Of a stretch of 64,000 nt of DNA, positions 9,559 through 19,028 are shown piece by piece. The position numbers and the translations under genes were made by a program. This DNA comes from Mucilaginibacter sp. SG564 (GTDB taxonomy: Bacteria; Bacteroidota; Bacteroidia; Sphingobacteriales; Sphingobacteriaceae). The notes beneath the pieces are model-generated. The model did no database searches. It was given only the letters and a program-made list of their open reading frames with translations, and was not told the origin of the DNA. Each line of letters starts with the position of its first letter. Position 1 is the stretch's first letter. The stretch covers positions 558,001 to 622,000 of the forward strand of contig NZ_JABGNA010000002.1 of NCBI RefSeq assembly GCF_013149275.1. Direction: 5' to 3'.

Positions 9559-9737
9559 TTCCGAATTTCTTTACCTCCGCCTAAAAGGTATATTAGATTT
9601 TCGTAATAGACAGTCATTAACCTTCAGGCAGCGAAAATTATTGATGAGCACGATTTATAGGATTATTTAGTAAAACGTTTTATTAAGCCAGTCCTGTTGA
9701 CTATATTTGAGTTATCAACCCAAGCCTATCCATAAAA

Positions 9738-10160
9738 ATGAAATACCATATTCAAAATCCAGGAAAAAAACAATCCAAATATCTTTTTATACTGCCCGTT
9801 GTATTGGCACTTTATCTGAATGCTGGCTTTGCCAACGCCCAGCAATCAAAGCCAAAAGACAATAAGGAGATAAATGAAAAGCCTGTTAAACTTACTACCG
9901 CTCAATTGGCAGCGGTTGCAGGAAAATACCAATATATGGACAGCTACGTAACGATAACTCCTGCCAATGGCGGTATTGTGTTAAAGCAACTTCAGGGGCA
10001 AGGCACAGCAATAAGCTTTTACCCCACCGATCTGTACGAATTTCATACCCGTCATTTCGGTAGACCATATTGGATCAGGTTTGGCGGAAGTGGTAGGGAT
10101 AAGAGTAAGACGACCCGTTTCCTCACCATTGACCAGGAAATTTGGGTTAAGGTCAAATAA
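9738..10160 (+). CDS. Small secreted protein of unknown function
   Basis: 140 residues. An N-terminal hydrophobic segment (KYLFILPVVLALYLNAGFANA) ends in a likely signal peptidase I site before QQSK. The remainder (LTTAQLAAVAGKYQYMDSYV, then VLKQLQGQG) resembles the small beta-rich tail domain found after serine hydrolase domains in Bacteroidota, where AGKYQ begins the tail, here as a free-standing protein. The N-terminus also recalls the segment after the membrane part of M56/BlaR1-like proteins, so it could be a gene fragment. Function unknown. Ends with its own terminator. Confidence 0.6.
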   Translation: MKYHIQNPGKKQSKYLFILPVVLALYLNAGFANAQQSKPKDNKEINEKPVKLTTAQLAAVAGKYQYMDSYVTITPANGGIVLKQLQGQGTAISFYPTDLYEFHTRHFGRPYWIRFGGSGRDKSKTTRFLTIDQEIWVKVK

Positions 10161-10206
10161 AAGGTATTTAAAATCTTATTCTTATTTAACCTTCGCAGCG
10201 AAGGTT

Positions 10207-10240
10207 AAAAGCCTTAAATAGGAATATTTGAGGCTTTTTG
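10207..10240 (+). terminator. Intrinsic terminator, same family as the tRNA terminator
   Basis: AAAAGCCTTAAATAGGAATA then TTTGAGGCTTTTTG. It is directly preceded by a perfect palindrome, AACCTTCGCAGCGAAGGTT at 10188-10206. Confidence 0.75.
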
Positions 10241-10294
10241 TTTATTCGTTTAGATGTAATTTACAGTCATAGTTGCAGGACACCGGCTTATAAG

Positions 10295-11386
10295 CTATTC
10301 AAAATCCCACCAGGCTACTTTCTTCGGCGGGTTGCCTAAGGTATAAGGCTCTCCTATACGGGGAACATTTACCGGAACGCCCAGTTTTTCGGCAGCGGGT
10401 AACAACTTTTTTATAGGCTCGTTCCAGGGTTGGTCAGCTTCTACAAACTTGGCCCAGTGAATGGGCTGTAGCAGGCTGGCATGTAAATCAACGGCAGCCT
10501 GGGCAGCCTGCTCAAACCATAAGTGCGTCCATGGCCAATTGGGGCTATATTGCCCGCATTCCAGCAAGGCAAGGTCAAATGGGCCATATCGCTCTCCGAT
10601 TTGCTTAAAATATGCACCATAACCACCATCGCCGCCGTAAAACAGCCTGTATTTACCTGCTTGTATCACGTAAGATGCCCAAAGTGTTTTATTTGCACGG
10701 GAATAGGTACGATTGCTACGATGCTGTGTAGGTGTCGCGGTTAACTTGAGCCCACCAGGCAGCGTTATTGATTGGTTCCAGTTTAGTTCAATGATTTTTT
10801 TAGGGTCAAATCCCCAATACACCAAATCTGAGCCAACACCCATTGGTACTACTGCCATTTTAATATTGTCTTTTAGTTTTTTCAGGGTACGATAATCCAG
10901 GTGGTCATAATGATCGTGGGAGATGATCAGTACATCAATGGGCGGCATATCCCCGGCATGATAATGTTCAGTACCCGGAAATGCTGTAACTAACCCAGGA
11001 ACAGGCCCGGCATGGTTACTAAAAACAGGATCGATAAGTATATTACTTTGCCCGGTTTTGATTAGTAAGGATGAATGCCCGAACCAAACAATTATGGGCG
11101 CGGAAGCAACCATGGCCTTCAGATCTGTTTTAACCCATGGCAGTGGAGATGAAGGCCTGATGGTTTTAGGGCGGCGGCGCAAAAAAAGCCACCGGTTATG
11201 CCTGTTTGCCGAATTAGCTTGTTCTGCAGAGTTTTCGAAACTGCCATTTTTGTAATTAGGCAACGTATCCAGCCGGGCAAGCGCTTCCCCCCTTGGGTTT
11301 CTGCCTACTGACTTTATCAAACCACAACCAATAATTACCATCAGCAACAACCCGGTGATCGTTAGCCATAAACAATTCTTCGCCAT
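10295..11386 (-). CDS. MBL-fold metallohydrolase lipoprotein (NAPE-PLD/UlaG-like)
   Basis: 363 residues. The N-terminus MAKNCLWLTITGLLLMVIIGCG carries a lipobox (IIGC), so it is probably anchored in a membrane on the periplasmic side. The metal-binding signature HDHYDHLD lies near residue 155, with upstream WFGHSSLLIKTG and downstream TPTQHRSNR and YGGDGGYG, the pattern of the RomA/NAPE-phospholipase D branch of the metallo-beta-lactamase superfamily. These hydrolyse phosphodiester or lactone substrates; the substrate here is unknown. Single gene, divergent from the DUF3943 gene. Confidence 0.85.
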   Translation of the reverse strand: MAKNCLWLTITGLLLMVIIGCGLIKSVGRNPRGEALARLDTLPNYKNGSFENSAEQANSANRHNRWLFLRRRPKTIRPSSPLPWVKTDLKAMVASAPIIVWFGHSSLLIKTGQSNILIDPVFSNHAGPVPGLVTAFPGTEHYHAGDMPPIDVLIISHDHYDHLDYRTLKKLKDNIKMAVVPMGVGSDLVYWGFDPKKIIELNWNQSITLPGGLKLTATPTQHRSNRTYSRANKTLWASYVIQAGKYRLFYGGDGGYGAYFKQIGERYGPFDLALLECGQYSPNWPWTHLWFEQAAQAAVDLHASLLQPIHWAKFVEADQPWNEPIKKLLPAAEKLGVPVNVPRIGEPYTLGNPPKKVAWWDFE

Positions 11387-11564
11387 ACACTTAGTAGAAT
11401 AAAAGTAACGGGAAACATGGATGATTGTTTCTTCGACAAAGAACCAGGAAAAAAAGAACCTTTTCTCCCGGGTTATTTAACTACAAGGAAAAACCAAATT
11501 AATTATTGGATGTTACAACAAATACCAAATTATCAGGCCACGTCACAACGCACCGATCCATCAA

Positions 11565-12974
11565 ATGAGCTTAAATAACCCAAAAAGAACTTTATTTGCA
11601 GCACTTCTGATTTGCGGTGCCCTGTTAACCGGGTCTTATAATTCTCTTGCACAGATTCGTATAATTGAAAGAACTTTAAAGAATAATCACCAGTCTCTTC
11701 CTTCTGATTCGTTATTGGTTAAAAAAAAATTCGGTCATGCTGCGCTGCAGTTTGGCCTGGCCGAACTGCTTCCTCAGGCTTTTGATCAATATATTACAAA
11801 AAAAGATTACGCCCAGATATCGTTCAAAACAATAGGGCACAATTTAAACCCCGGTAGCTGGCAATTCGACAACGACCCGCTTCAAACCAATCAATTCGGG
11901 CATCCTTATCATGGCAGCCTTTTCTTTAATTCATTCCGCACAAACGGCTATAATTTCTGGGAGTCTGCAGCTGCAAGTTTCGCGGGGAGTTATATTTGGG
12001 AAACCTACGCCGAAAATCAACCACCGGCACCAAACGATTTCATCAACACGGGTTTTGGAGGGGCTGTTTTAGGAGAGATGACTTATCGTTTATCAAACAG
12101 GATCGTGAATAATGAAAGCAGGGGGTTTAAGAGGCAGGTTAATGAGGTTTTAGGGATGCTGGTTGATCCGATGAACGGTCTTTCGCGAATATTAGATGGT
12201 AAATGGGGTAAAGTTTCGGCAAACACGTCTCTCAAGGATTCTACAAAAATAATAGCAGAATTCAACGCCGGCATCAGAAGTATTGAAGTTAGCAATCAGG
12301 TTCACAGCGGCTGGTATGGCCATGTGAAGATATATTATGGTGACCCACATGAAAATTACCGAACCCCCTTCAGTAATATATTGATCAATACCGAAATAGG
12401 GCAGGACGACAGCTCCAAGGTTAACATTGTGAGTGTTTATGGATCTTTAGCGGGCTGGGAAATCAAATCGACCGAATCGGTAGAGCACCTGGCTATATTA
12501 TCTGCCAATTACGATTATATACGTAATGTGGCTTTTTTCTATAGCGGGCAAAGTGTACGGATAAATCTTTTATCAGAATTTGATGTTTCAAAGAAACTTA
12601 CTATCAATACCACACTCGGAATGGGGCCAATTATACTCGGCGCCGCACCCGATAAGTACATCACCCCCAATGGCCGGAATTATGATTATACCATGGGTTG
12701 GGGAGTCAATGGCAGCGCGGCTTTTAACATAGCGGGCAAATTATTTTTCGACCTATATTACCGGGGCGGTTGGTTGGCAACTATAAATGGTAATTCCTCT
12801 CATTATTTTCTGCATACTGTATCCGGTGAATTAAGTTACAGGCTGATCAAAGGTCTTTCGGTATGTGCCGAGCCGGGCTATTATTCTTTATCCGGCAGAT
12901 ATCGGGATTACCCTGATATTTTCAAGAACTATCCGTACTTCAAAGGGTCGTTTAAATATTCGGTAAATCTTTAA
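11565..12974 (+). CDS. DUF3943 outer-membrane protein
   Basis: 469 residues with a signal peptide (ALLICGALLTGSYNSLAQ). The segment TNQFGHPYHGSLFFNSFRTN, then GYNFWESAAASFAGSYIWE and NDFINTGFGGAVLGEMTYRL (about residues 107-180), matches the DUF3943 signature. The C-terminal half alternates polar and hydrophobic residues in short strands and ends in a Phe/Leu-rich strand (KGSFKYSVNL), consistent with a beta-barrel. No catalytic motif is seen. Function unknown. A terminator of the GCGAAAGTTAAAAGCC family follows. Confidence 0.75.
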   Translation: MSLNNPKRTLFAALLICGALLTGSYNSLAQIRIIERTLKNNHQSLPSDSLLVKKKFGHAALQFGLAELLPQAFDQYITKKDYAQISFKTIGHNLNPGSWQFDNDPLQTNQFGHPYHGSLFFNSFRTNGYNFWESAAASFAGSYIWETYAENQPPAPNDFINTGFGGAVLGEMTYRLSNRIVNNESRGFKRQVNEVLGMLVDPMNGLSRILDGKWGKVSANTSLKDSTKIIAEFNAGIRSIEVSNQVHSGWYGHVKIYYGDPHENYRTPFSNILINTEIGQDDSSKVNIVSVYGSLAGWEIKSTESVEHLAILSANYDYIRNVAFFYSGQSVRINLLSEFDVSKKLTINTTLGMGPIILGAAPDKYITPNGRNYDYTMGWGVNGSAAFNIAGKLFFDLYYRGGWLATINGNSSHYFLHTVSGELSYRLIKGLSVCAEPGYYSLSGRYRDYPDIFKNYPYFKGSFKYSVNL

Positions 12975-13009
12975 ATAAAGGGCATTGACTGCTTGGTCCT
13001 GCGAAAGTT

Positions 13010-13043
13010 AAAAGCCTCCAATCGAAATATTTGGGGCTTTTTT
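13010..13043 (+). terminator. Intrinsic terminator after the DUF3943 gene
   Basis: AAAAGCCTCCAATCGAAATA then TTTGGGGCTTTTTT. The bases before it (GCGAAAGTT) match those before the tRNA terminator. Confidence 0.8.
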
Positions 13044-13181
13044 GTTTATATTCGATAGTCGGATGTTGCAATCTGGCAGAAGTCGTAATCAGCCCCCTAA
13101 TTTGTCGTTTTGGCACAGCATAAAAACCTGTAAGGCCGCCCATCTTTGTATTGTCAATCAAATTAATTTAAATAACATTTT

Positions 13182-14057
13182 ATGAAACGAGTATTTAAAG
13201 GATCTGATATCCTAAACCCGGTGTTAATAATGGCCCTGCTTTTTTTTACAGTATTGCAGTCAAAAGCGCAGCAGCTTAAACCTGCCGACAGCGGCTATGT
13301 GCCTGTTAACGGCATCAAAGTTTATTACGAAGTATATGGCGAAGGCAGGCCCGTTGTTTTGCTGCACGGTGCTTTTATGACCATTGAAGGCAATTGGGGT
13401 CAGTTGATCCCCGAACTGTCAAAAACAAGAAAAGTAATTGCTATTGAATTACAGGGACACGGACATACACAATTCTCAGACAGGAAATTAGCGCATACTA
13501 CTTTAGCCAGCGATGTGACCGGCGTAATGGACCACTTGAAAATTGACAGTGCCGATGTGGTAGGATATAGTTTTGGCGGCACCGTAGCTTACCAGGTGGC
13601 TATACAAAGCCCTAAACGGGTAAAGAAATTAGTGATCATATCTTCTACTTATAAAAGCACCGGCTGGAGGCCCGAAATAGCTAACGCGTTTAAAAATATG
13701 AAGCCCGAATATTTAACAAATACCCCCATGAAAACTGCCTATGACGCGGTAGCACCCGACAAAACAAAATGGACAAAGTTCCTGGAACAGATGATCGCTT
13801 TTGCCGGAACCCCATTCGATTTGGGGGATGCCAATGTCGCCAAAATTTCTGCGCCGGTATTGATCATCTCGGGCGACAACGATGGTCTGGATAAAGTGGA
13901 GCTGATGAAGACGTATCAATTACTGGGAGGGGGCATATCTGCCGATCTGGCTCCAATGCCAAAATCGCACGTGGCCGTTGTGCCCGCGCAGAGCCATGTT
14001 GGTTTGATGATGCAAACCAAAACTATATTAGGTTACCTGGATGGCTTTTTAAAGTAA
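13182..14057 (+). CDS. Secreted alpha/beta hydrolase
   Basis: 291 residues with a signal peptide (LLFFTVLQSKAQ). Oxyanion-hole motif LLHGAF at residues ~63-68, nucleophile elbow VVGYSFGGTVAY near 127 (Ser in GYSFGG), acid in SGDNDG near 230, and catalytic His in PAQSHVGLM near 272: a complete Ser-Asp-His triad. The family includes esterases, haloperoxidase-like and epoxide-hydrolase-like proteins; the substrate cannot be assigned. Single gene with its own terminator. Confidence 0.85.
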   Translation: MKRVFKGSDILNPVLIMALLFFTVLQSKAQQLKPADSGYVPVNGIKVYYEVYGEGRPVVLLHGAFMTIEGNWGQLIPELSKTRKVIAIELQGHGHTQFSDRKLAHTTLASDVTGVMDHLKIDSADVVGYSFGGTVAYQVAIQSPKRVKKLVIISSTYKSTGWRPEIANAFKNMKPEYLTNTPMKTAYDAVAPDKTKWTKFLEQMIAFAGTPFDLGDANVAKISAPVLIISGDNDGLDKVELMKTYQLLGGGISADLAPMPKSHVAVVPAQSHVGLMMQTKTILGYLDGFLK

Positions 14058-14110
14058 ACATAATCTTATCGCGTAGCCCCGATAAATATTTTCAAGCGTA
14101 CTACGAAACC

Positions 14111-14144
14111 AAAAAGCCTCAAATCGGAAGATTTGGGGCTTTTT
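14111..14144 (+). terminator. Intrinsic terminator after the alpha/beta hydrolase
   Basis: AAAAAGCCTCAAATCGGAAG then ATTTGGGGCTTTTT. Fourth member of the local terminator family. Confidence 0.8.
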
Positions 14145-14261
14145 GCATTGAATGGGATGAATGAATTCGATATCTGTTAAATCCCGGTACTTCAAATGCG
14201 GACTAACGCTGGTTTTATCAAACAATTAAATTCTATCTTTAATCTTCTAAACACTTACGCA

Positions 14262-15592
14262 ATGATTCAAAAAATAGCCAGTCTTTTATTGCTGTTTCTT
14301 ATTTTACAAAGTTGCACTCATGCACAGAATTTCGATAAAGCCAAATTAGACAGCTTTTTTGTCGCGCTGAATACGAAAGACCAAAACATGGGCAGTATCG
14401 CTATAGCTGTAAACGGGGGCTTGGTTTATCAAAACGCCATCGGTTATAGCCAGGTAAATAAAGAATTAAAAACACCGGCGACTATTGAAACAAAATACCG
14501 GATAGGCTCTATCACCAAGATGTTTACGGCAACGATGATCTTTCAGCTGATTGATGAGAGTAAGCTGAGCTTTGACACACCTTTGTCCACGTATTTTCCA
14601 CAGCTCCCCAATGCCAGGAAGATCACGATAAGAGAAATGCTTCAACACCGTAGCGGACTCCATAATTTTACGAGCGACTCGCTTTATGCAACCTATATGA
14701 CCAGCTCTAAATCGGAAGCCGAAATGACTGCCATATTTGCCGGGCAGAAATCTGATTTTGAACCGGATACAAAGGCCGCATACAGCAATACTAACTTTGT
14801 GCTGCTGGGTTATATTATTGAAAAATTGACGGGTAAACCTTATGCTGAAGAATTAAAAAAACGCGTTACTTCAAAAATAGGCTTGACAGAAACTTATTAT
14901 AGCACCAAAGCTAATTGGTCTAAAAACGAAGCATACTCTTACAATTACACAGGGCAATGGACACAAATGCCCAAAACAGATATGAGTATTCCTGGTGGCG
15001 CTGGCGCTATTATTTCTACGCCGGCCGATCTGGTTAAATTTATAAATGCGCTTTTTGATGGCAAACTGATTAGCCCTGCGAGCTTAGAGCAGATGAAAAC
15101 GATGAGGGACAATTTAGGTATGGGCATGTTAGCTACGCCGTTTTATGATAAAAAAGGTTATGGACATACCGGAGGCATCGATGGATTTTACAGTTTATTG
15201 ATGTATTTTCCAGAAGAGAGGGTAGCGATAGCTTATACTTCCAATGGGACACGATATTCCTATATTGATGTGGTACGGGGGCATTGAGCATTTATTTTAA
15301 CAGGCCATTTACAATCCCGGAGTTTAAAACCATTACGCTAAAAACAACTGATCTCGATCAATACCTCGGTAAATATTCCTGCCCCACATTTCCCTTGAAA
15401 ATTGTTATAACTAAAAGGAATGCTATGCTCTTTGAACAAGCCGATGGTCAGGGTGCATACCCACTGGAAGCCCAGGGCGACAACAAATTTACTTTCGCTC
15501 CAACTAACGCTACTTTTCAATTTGATCCGGCTAAAAAAACGTTCACTGTAATTCAAAATGGAGTTACCCATCTATTTACTAAAATCGACTAA
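14262..15592 (+). pseudogene. Beta-lactamase-fold serine hydrolase, split by a one-base frameshift
   Basis: The first frame, from the ATG at 14262, encodes a lipoprotein signal (LLFLILQSCTHA) and a class C beta-lactamase-like core: SxxK as GSITKMFT near residue 85, a YSN-type motif (AAYSNTNF) near 172, and HTGGIDGF near 299. It stops at 15287 with VVRGH. A second frame (15284-15592) continues the same family (SIYFNRPFTIPEFK and an AGKYxx-like tail, LDQYLGKYSCP). One extra G in the run of five G at about 15278-15282 would join them as VVRGALSIYFNRP. Either a true one-base deletion in this strain or a homopolymer sequencing error. Confidence 0.8.
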
Positions 15593-15686
15593 TTTAATGC
15601 GCCAACTCATCTTCTGAAAGGTAATATCAGTTGCATTTATATTTTCTTTACTAAATTGACTCACAAAAACACATACAAAAGAACCT

Positions 15687-16268
15687 GTGATTATAGAAAA
15701 GCTATTTTCAAATTTCGATAATTATCTGCCACTTAATTCGGCGGAAAAGCAAGATCTGGCGGGGCGGGTTATCCAGCGAAAGATCAAGCGGAAGCAATTC
15801 ATATTACAGGAAAATGATATTTGCAAGCATTATACCTTTGTAGCTGAAGGTTGTTTCAAAAAGTTTCAGGTGGATGATAAGGGCACAGAACATAATCTGC
15901 AATTTGCTGCCGAGGGCGACTGGCTTATGGAGATTGTTAGCTTTTACTTGGAAAAGCCAAGCCGTGTTTATATTGAAGCCATAGAGCCATCAGTTATATT
16001 CCAGATCTCCAAGCCTGATCTTTATCATTTGTATGATAGTAACCCTAAGTTCGACAGAAATTTCAGGGTGATTATAGAAAACCGTTTAGTTGAAACAGAG
16101 AACAGGGTTTTACAGGCCATCAGTTCAACGGCCGAAGAGCGCTACCTTGCTTTCATTAAGCAATACCCCCACCTGCTGTCGAGGCTTCCAAACACACAAA
16201 TTGCTTCATACTTGGGTATTACCCCTGAGTTCTTGAGTAAAGTTCGTAAAGATCTCCTCAAAAAATAG
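15687..16268 (+). CDS. Crp/Fnr family transcriptional regulator
   Basis: 193 residues starting with GTG. Residues 20-115 form a cyclic-nucleotide-binding-like beta barrel (FILQENDICKHYTFVAEGCF, then EGDWLMEI), lacking the full cAMP-binding signature. The C-terminus holds a short helix-turn-helix (NTQIASYLGITPEFLSKVRK). This is the compact Bacteroidota type that often sits beside the hydrolase or efflux gene it controls. The alpha/beta hydrolase 139 bases downstream on the same strand is a likely target. Effector unknown. Confidence 0.85.
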   Translation: MIIEKLFSNFDNYLPLNSAEKQDLAGRVIQRKIKRKQFILQENDICKHYTFVAEGCFKKFQVDDKGTEHNLQFAAEGDWLMEIVSFYLEKPSRVYIEAIEPSVIFQISKPDLYHLYDSNPKFDRNFRVIIENRLVETENRVLQAISSTAEERYLAFIKQYPHLLSRLPNTQIASYLGITPEFLSKVRKDLLKK

Positions 16269-16407
16269 GCCTTACTCTTAATCTACCTTAAGGGTATTTC
16301 TTAAGTTGCCTTATGTGTTGTTTTGGTTATTTGCAACCATCTTTGTCTCGTCATCAATTAATGATAAAAAATGAACGAGATCAAAGAACCAGAAGCAGCA
16401 AACGCTT

Positions 16408-17118
16408 ATGAAAAATGAAAAAACATATGTGTTTATTCCGGGCGGATGGCACGGTAGCTGGGCTTATGACCCGATAACTGAAAGTTTGGAACAGTTAGGA
16501 AAAAAGTGTATTTCGTTAACCTTACCAGGGCTTGAACAAGTGGGGATACCAAACAGGATCATCAATTTAGATACGCATATCCAGTTCATCATAGATGTCT
16601 TCTTAAGAGAAAACCTTAGGGATGTGATCTTATGCGGCCATAGCTATGCCGGACTGGTTATCACAGGTGTTGCAGATAAAATTCCGGAAAGAATACATGC
16701 ACTGGTTTATATTGATGCCTACATTCCCAAAGATGGAGATTCCTGCTGGAGTTTGACGAGTGAAGTATACCGGCAACGTTTTGTAACAGGAGCCGGCAAT
16801 GACGGTTTCACGGTAGCAGACAGACCCGGGTTAGACGATCGAAGAAGACCGCATCCGCTGGCAACATTCATGCAAAGCTTAAGCTTGAATGGAATTTATG
16901 AACAGGTGCTTAACCGTACATTCATTTATCTCAGTGGTTGGGAGCAGTCGCCATTTGTTAAACAATATGAGAACTTAAAAGATTCTCCTGATTGGCATGT
17001 CGAAACCATACATTGCGGGCACAATGTGATGAAAGAACGCCCGGATAAATTGGTTGACATTTTATACAGACTGGAAGATAAATATAGTGAGGCCAAACGG
17101 CTGCCTAATTTGCTGTAG
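16408..17118 (+). CDS. Cytoplasmic alpha/beta hydrolase
   Basis: 236 residues, no signal peptide. Motifs: FIPGGWHGSW (oxyanion region, residues 9-18), nucleophile elbow VILCGHSYAGLVITG near residue 75 (Ser in GHSYAG), and catalytic His in HCGHNVMKERP near 210. The arrangement resembles the EstC/salicylate-esterase-like branch (hydroxynitrile lyase fold). Located right after a Crp/Fnr regulator. A tiny frame (ATG at 16370, 15 codons) overlaps the start and is probably chance. Substrate unknown. Confidence 0.85.
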   Translation: MKNEKTYVFIPGGWHGSWAYDPITESLEQLGKKCISLTLPGLEQVGIPNRIINLDTHIQFIIDVFLRENLRDVILCGHSYAGLVITGVADKIPERIHALVYIDAYIPKDGDSCWSLTSEVYRQRFVTGAGNDGFTVADRPGLDDRRRPHPLATFMQSLSLNGIYEQVLNRTFIYLSGWEQSPFVKQYENLKDSPDWHVETIHCGHNVMKERPDKLVDILYRLEDKYSEAKRLPNLL

Positions 17119-17134
17119 CAAGCGACTTTTTTAT

Positions 17135-18241
17135 TTAGCCAAGCTTTTTTCGCAGCCATTTACGAACCGGCTCATCGTAGTATTTCAAAGCGATATACGC
17201 CAGGAAAATGGCTCCTATTAAGATAGCCAGGGCATAGGGCCAGGCTTGTACAATGGTTACACCTTTGTGATTGCTGATCCAGGCCACGTAAAAGTAAACA
17301 AGCGGATAATGCACCAGGTAAAGCGGATAGGATATATCGCCAAGAAACTTGCATATGCTGCTCTCTGTTTGAGTATGCACCTGGCCGCTGGCGCCAAGGT
17401 AAACGATGAGGGGAAAAACGATAATGATGCAAACAGACTCGTATATCCCATTCATCCAAAGATGCTGAGCGCCGCCAATACGTGGCATATATAATACGAG
17501 TGCTATTAAAAGGCTGCACCATAAAAATGCATGCTTTACGCTGGTTGGTTTAACTATGCGCAAGAGCAACAGACCGGCAAAGAAGGGGTATATGGTGCGG
17601 GTAATGCCTATGCGCACCTGTTCCACATTAAGGGTCCAGCCACCGCTTACATCGCCATTGGTGATGGCCAGATGCGCCAAAGCCACCGCCGCAATACATA
17701 CTAATATTGACAAAGTTGTTTTTGAAAATTTTCTGATCCAAACCGCGTAAAGAATGTTGGCGATATACTCAAAGAATAACGACCATCCCACGCTGTTCAA
17801 GGGATGCATTTCTTGCCAGCCGCGTATATCCAGCGACAGCGGTATCGGCAGTATGGTGTAACCGATGAGCAAAACCAGCAGCATTTTCCAAAGAGGTACG
17901 GTATGGATAAGCGGCCAAAGCGTGGAATCGGTGAAGTAAAAGCCGATGGCCCCCAATGTCATGCCCAGGATCACCAGCGGCTGAAGGCGCTCGATGCGAC
18001 GTTTAAAAAAAGTGCCGATCGTCATGTTTTGCCAGCGATCGTCATAAGCATAGCCAATAACAAAACCCGACAACAGGAAAAAGAAATCGACAGCCAGGTA
18101 TCCGTGATTTACGATGATATCCAGATGGCCGGTCCCCAATGGTTCGGTTAAGTGAAAGGTAACTACGATGATTGCTGCAACACCGCGTAACCCATCCAGT
18201 ATAGGGTAATGCGGTTTGGTGATCAGTTTATTATTGTGCAT
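17135..18241 (-). CDS. Membrane acyltransferase, OafA/acyltransferase-3 family
   Basis: 368 residues with about ten hydrophobic segments. The N-terminal signature YPILDGLRGVAAIIVVTFHL and the LAVDFFFLLSGFVIGYAYDD stretch around residue 50 are typical of acyltransferase family 3, including the catalytic-type His24-25 region and RxxR-like FFKRRIERLQP near 87. These integral inner-membrane enzymes O-acylate glycans or lipids. The acceptor is unknown and no polysaccharide cluster is adjacent. A 50-bp element shared with another promoter region lies 87 bases upstream of its start. Confidence 0.88.
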   Translation of the reverse strand: MHNNKLITKPHYPILDGLRGVAAIIVVTFHLTEPLGTGHLDIIVNHGYLAVDFFFLLSGFVIGYAYDDRWQNMTIGTFFKRRIERLQPLVILGMTLGAIGFYFTDSTLWPLIHTVPLWKMLLVLLIGYTILPIPLSLDIRGWQEMHPLNSVGWSLFFEYIANILYAVWIRKFSKTTLSILVCIAAVALAHLAITNGDVSGGWTLNVEQVRIGITRTIYPFFAGLLLLRIVKPTSVKHAFLWCSLLIALVLYMPRIGGAQHLWMNGIYESVCIIIVFPLIVYLGASGQVHTQTESSICKFLGDISYPLYLVHYPLVYFYVAWISNHKGVTIVQAWPYALAILIGAIFLAYIALKYYDEPVRKWLRKKLG

Positions 18242-18327
18242 GTACAGGATTAGAATTGGTTGGTATTACCGGAGCGTACATATGGTATGTTTACTCCGCG
18301 GATAAAAATAAATAAAAGGGTTACCGG

Positions 18328-18377
18328 GATATCTTCGTATTGTGTCAAAATTCATGCATATCGTCTCATTTTAGGAT
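18328..18377. promoter_or_regulatory. Conserved 50-bp upstream element, copy 1
   Basis: Begins GATATCTTCGTATTGTGTCA and ends TCGTCTCATTTTAGGAT. It aligns without gaps to 22129-22178 with 43 of 50 bases identical. Both copies lie between divergently transcribed genes and have the same orientation. This suggests a binding site for one regulator (an AraC-type protein is plausible but not shown). Confidence 0.6.
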
Positions 18378-18447
18378 GCTTTGCCTTTTGCTGGTGCAGG
18401 AATAACACCACCCATGGGCAAAAGAGCTGAAAGGTCCGGCTAAATAA

Positions 18448-18507
18448 ATGAAACAAATTGCTGTACTTTTGATTTTACTCATGAGCAGCTGCGCTGTACC
18501 GAACTGA
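18448..18507 (+). other. 19-codon lipoprotein-leader-like mini ORF
   Basis: ATG to TGA encodes MKQIAVLLILLMSSCAVPN, a complete lipoprotein signal with acylatable Cys and only four following residues. It lies 9 bases before the next lipoprotein gene. Could be a degraded gene, a leader, or chance. Confidence 0.3.
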
Positions 18508-18516
18508 TACCGAATC

Positions 18517-19020
18517 ATGAAAATCAAATTACTGATGTTATTTCTGCTTTTAAGCCTGGGCTGTTCCGCACAGCAGAAGGTTGACCTGTATGAATTAAAA
18601 TTTACCGAAGATATGGCTGCGCTTATTAAAGATGTGCCGGATGTTCATAAAGGGGAGCTTTTTGACCGGGCGGATATGTTGTCCTATGGTGTCAGCAAAA
18701 ATTCCTTTTTCTATTTTAAAGATTATTTACCGCAACATGTAGAGCTGCTTTCCTATAAAGGCCAGCTGGTGGGCTACGCGTTTCGGATGCGGACTTTTGA
18801 GGATCAGCAAAAAGTAGAAAACTATTTTAAAGCCAAATACAAAATGATTCCGGCCGAAGAAAAATCCCGTCTGGTGAATTCTACCAAGTATGCCGATGAT
18901 CAGATCCTTGTGGAGTTTGATGCCATAGCCAAAACCTCATTTGACAATGGCATGTTTGGTTATGTGAATGTGAGACGGCCCGATTTCGCAGCCGAATATG
19001 AGCGATTGATGAAGCAGTAA
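18517..19020 (+). CDS. Putative lipoprotein of unknown function
   Basis: 167 residues. N-terminus MKIKLLMLFLLLSLGCSAQQ has a lipobox (SLGC). The mature part (LYELKFTEDMAALIKDVPD, and FKDYLPQHVELLSYKGQLVG) is soluble and mixed alpha/beta with no recognised motif. It reads convergently with the next gene, whose stop lies 8 bases away. The shared 50-bp element lies 140-190 bases upstream. Confidence 0.6.
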   Translation: MKIKLLMLFLLLSLGCSAQQKVDLYELKFTEDMAALIKDVPDVHKGELFDRADMLSYGVSKNSFFYFKDYLPQHVELLSYKGQLVGYAFRMRTFEDQQKVENYFKAKYKMIPAEEKSRLVNSTKYADDQILVEFDAIAKTSFDNGMFGYVNVRRPDFAAEYERLMKQ

Positions 19021-19028
19021 CTTTGTCA

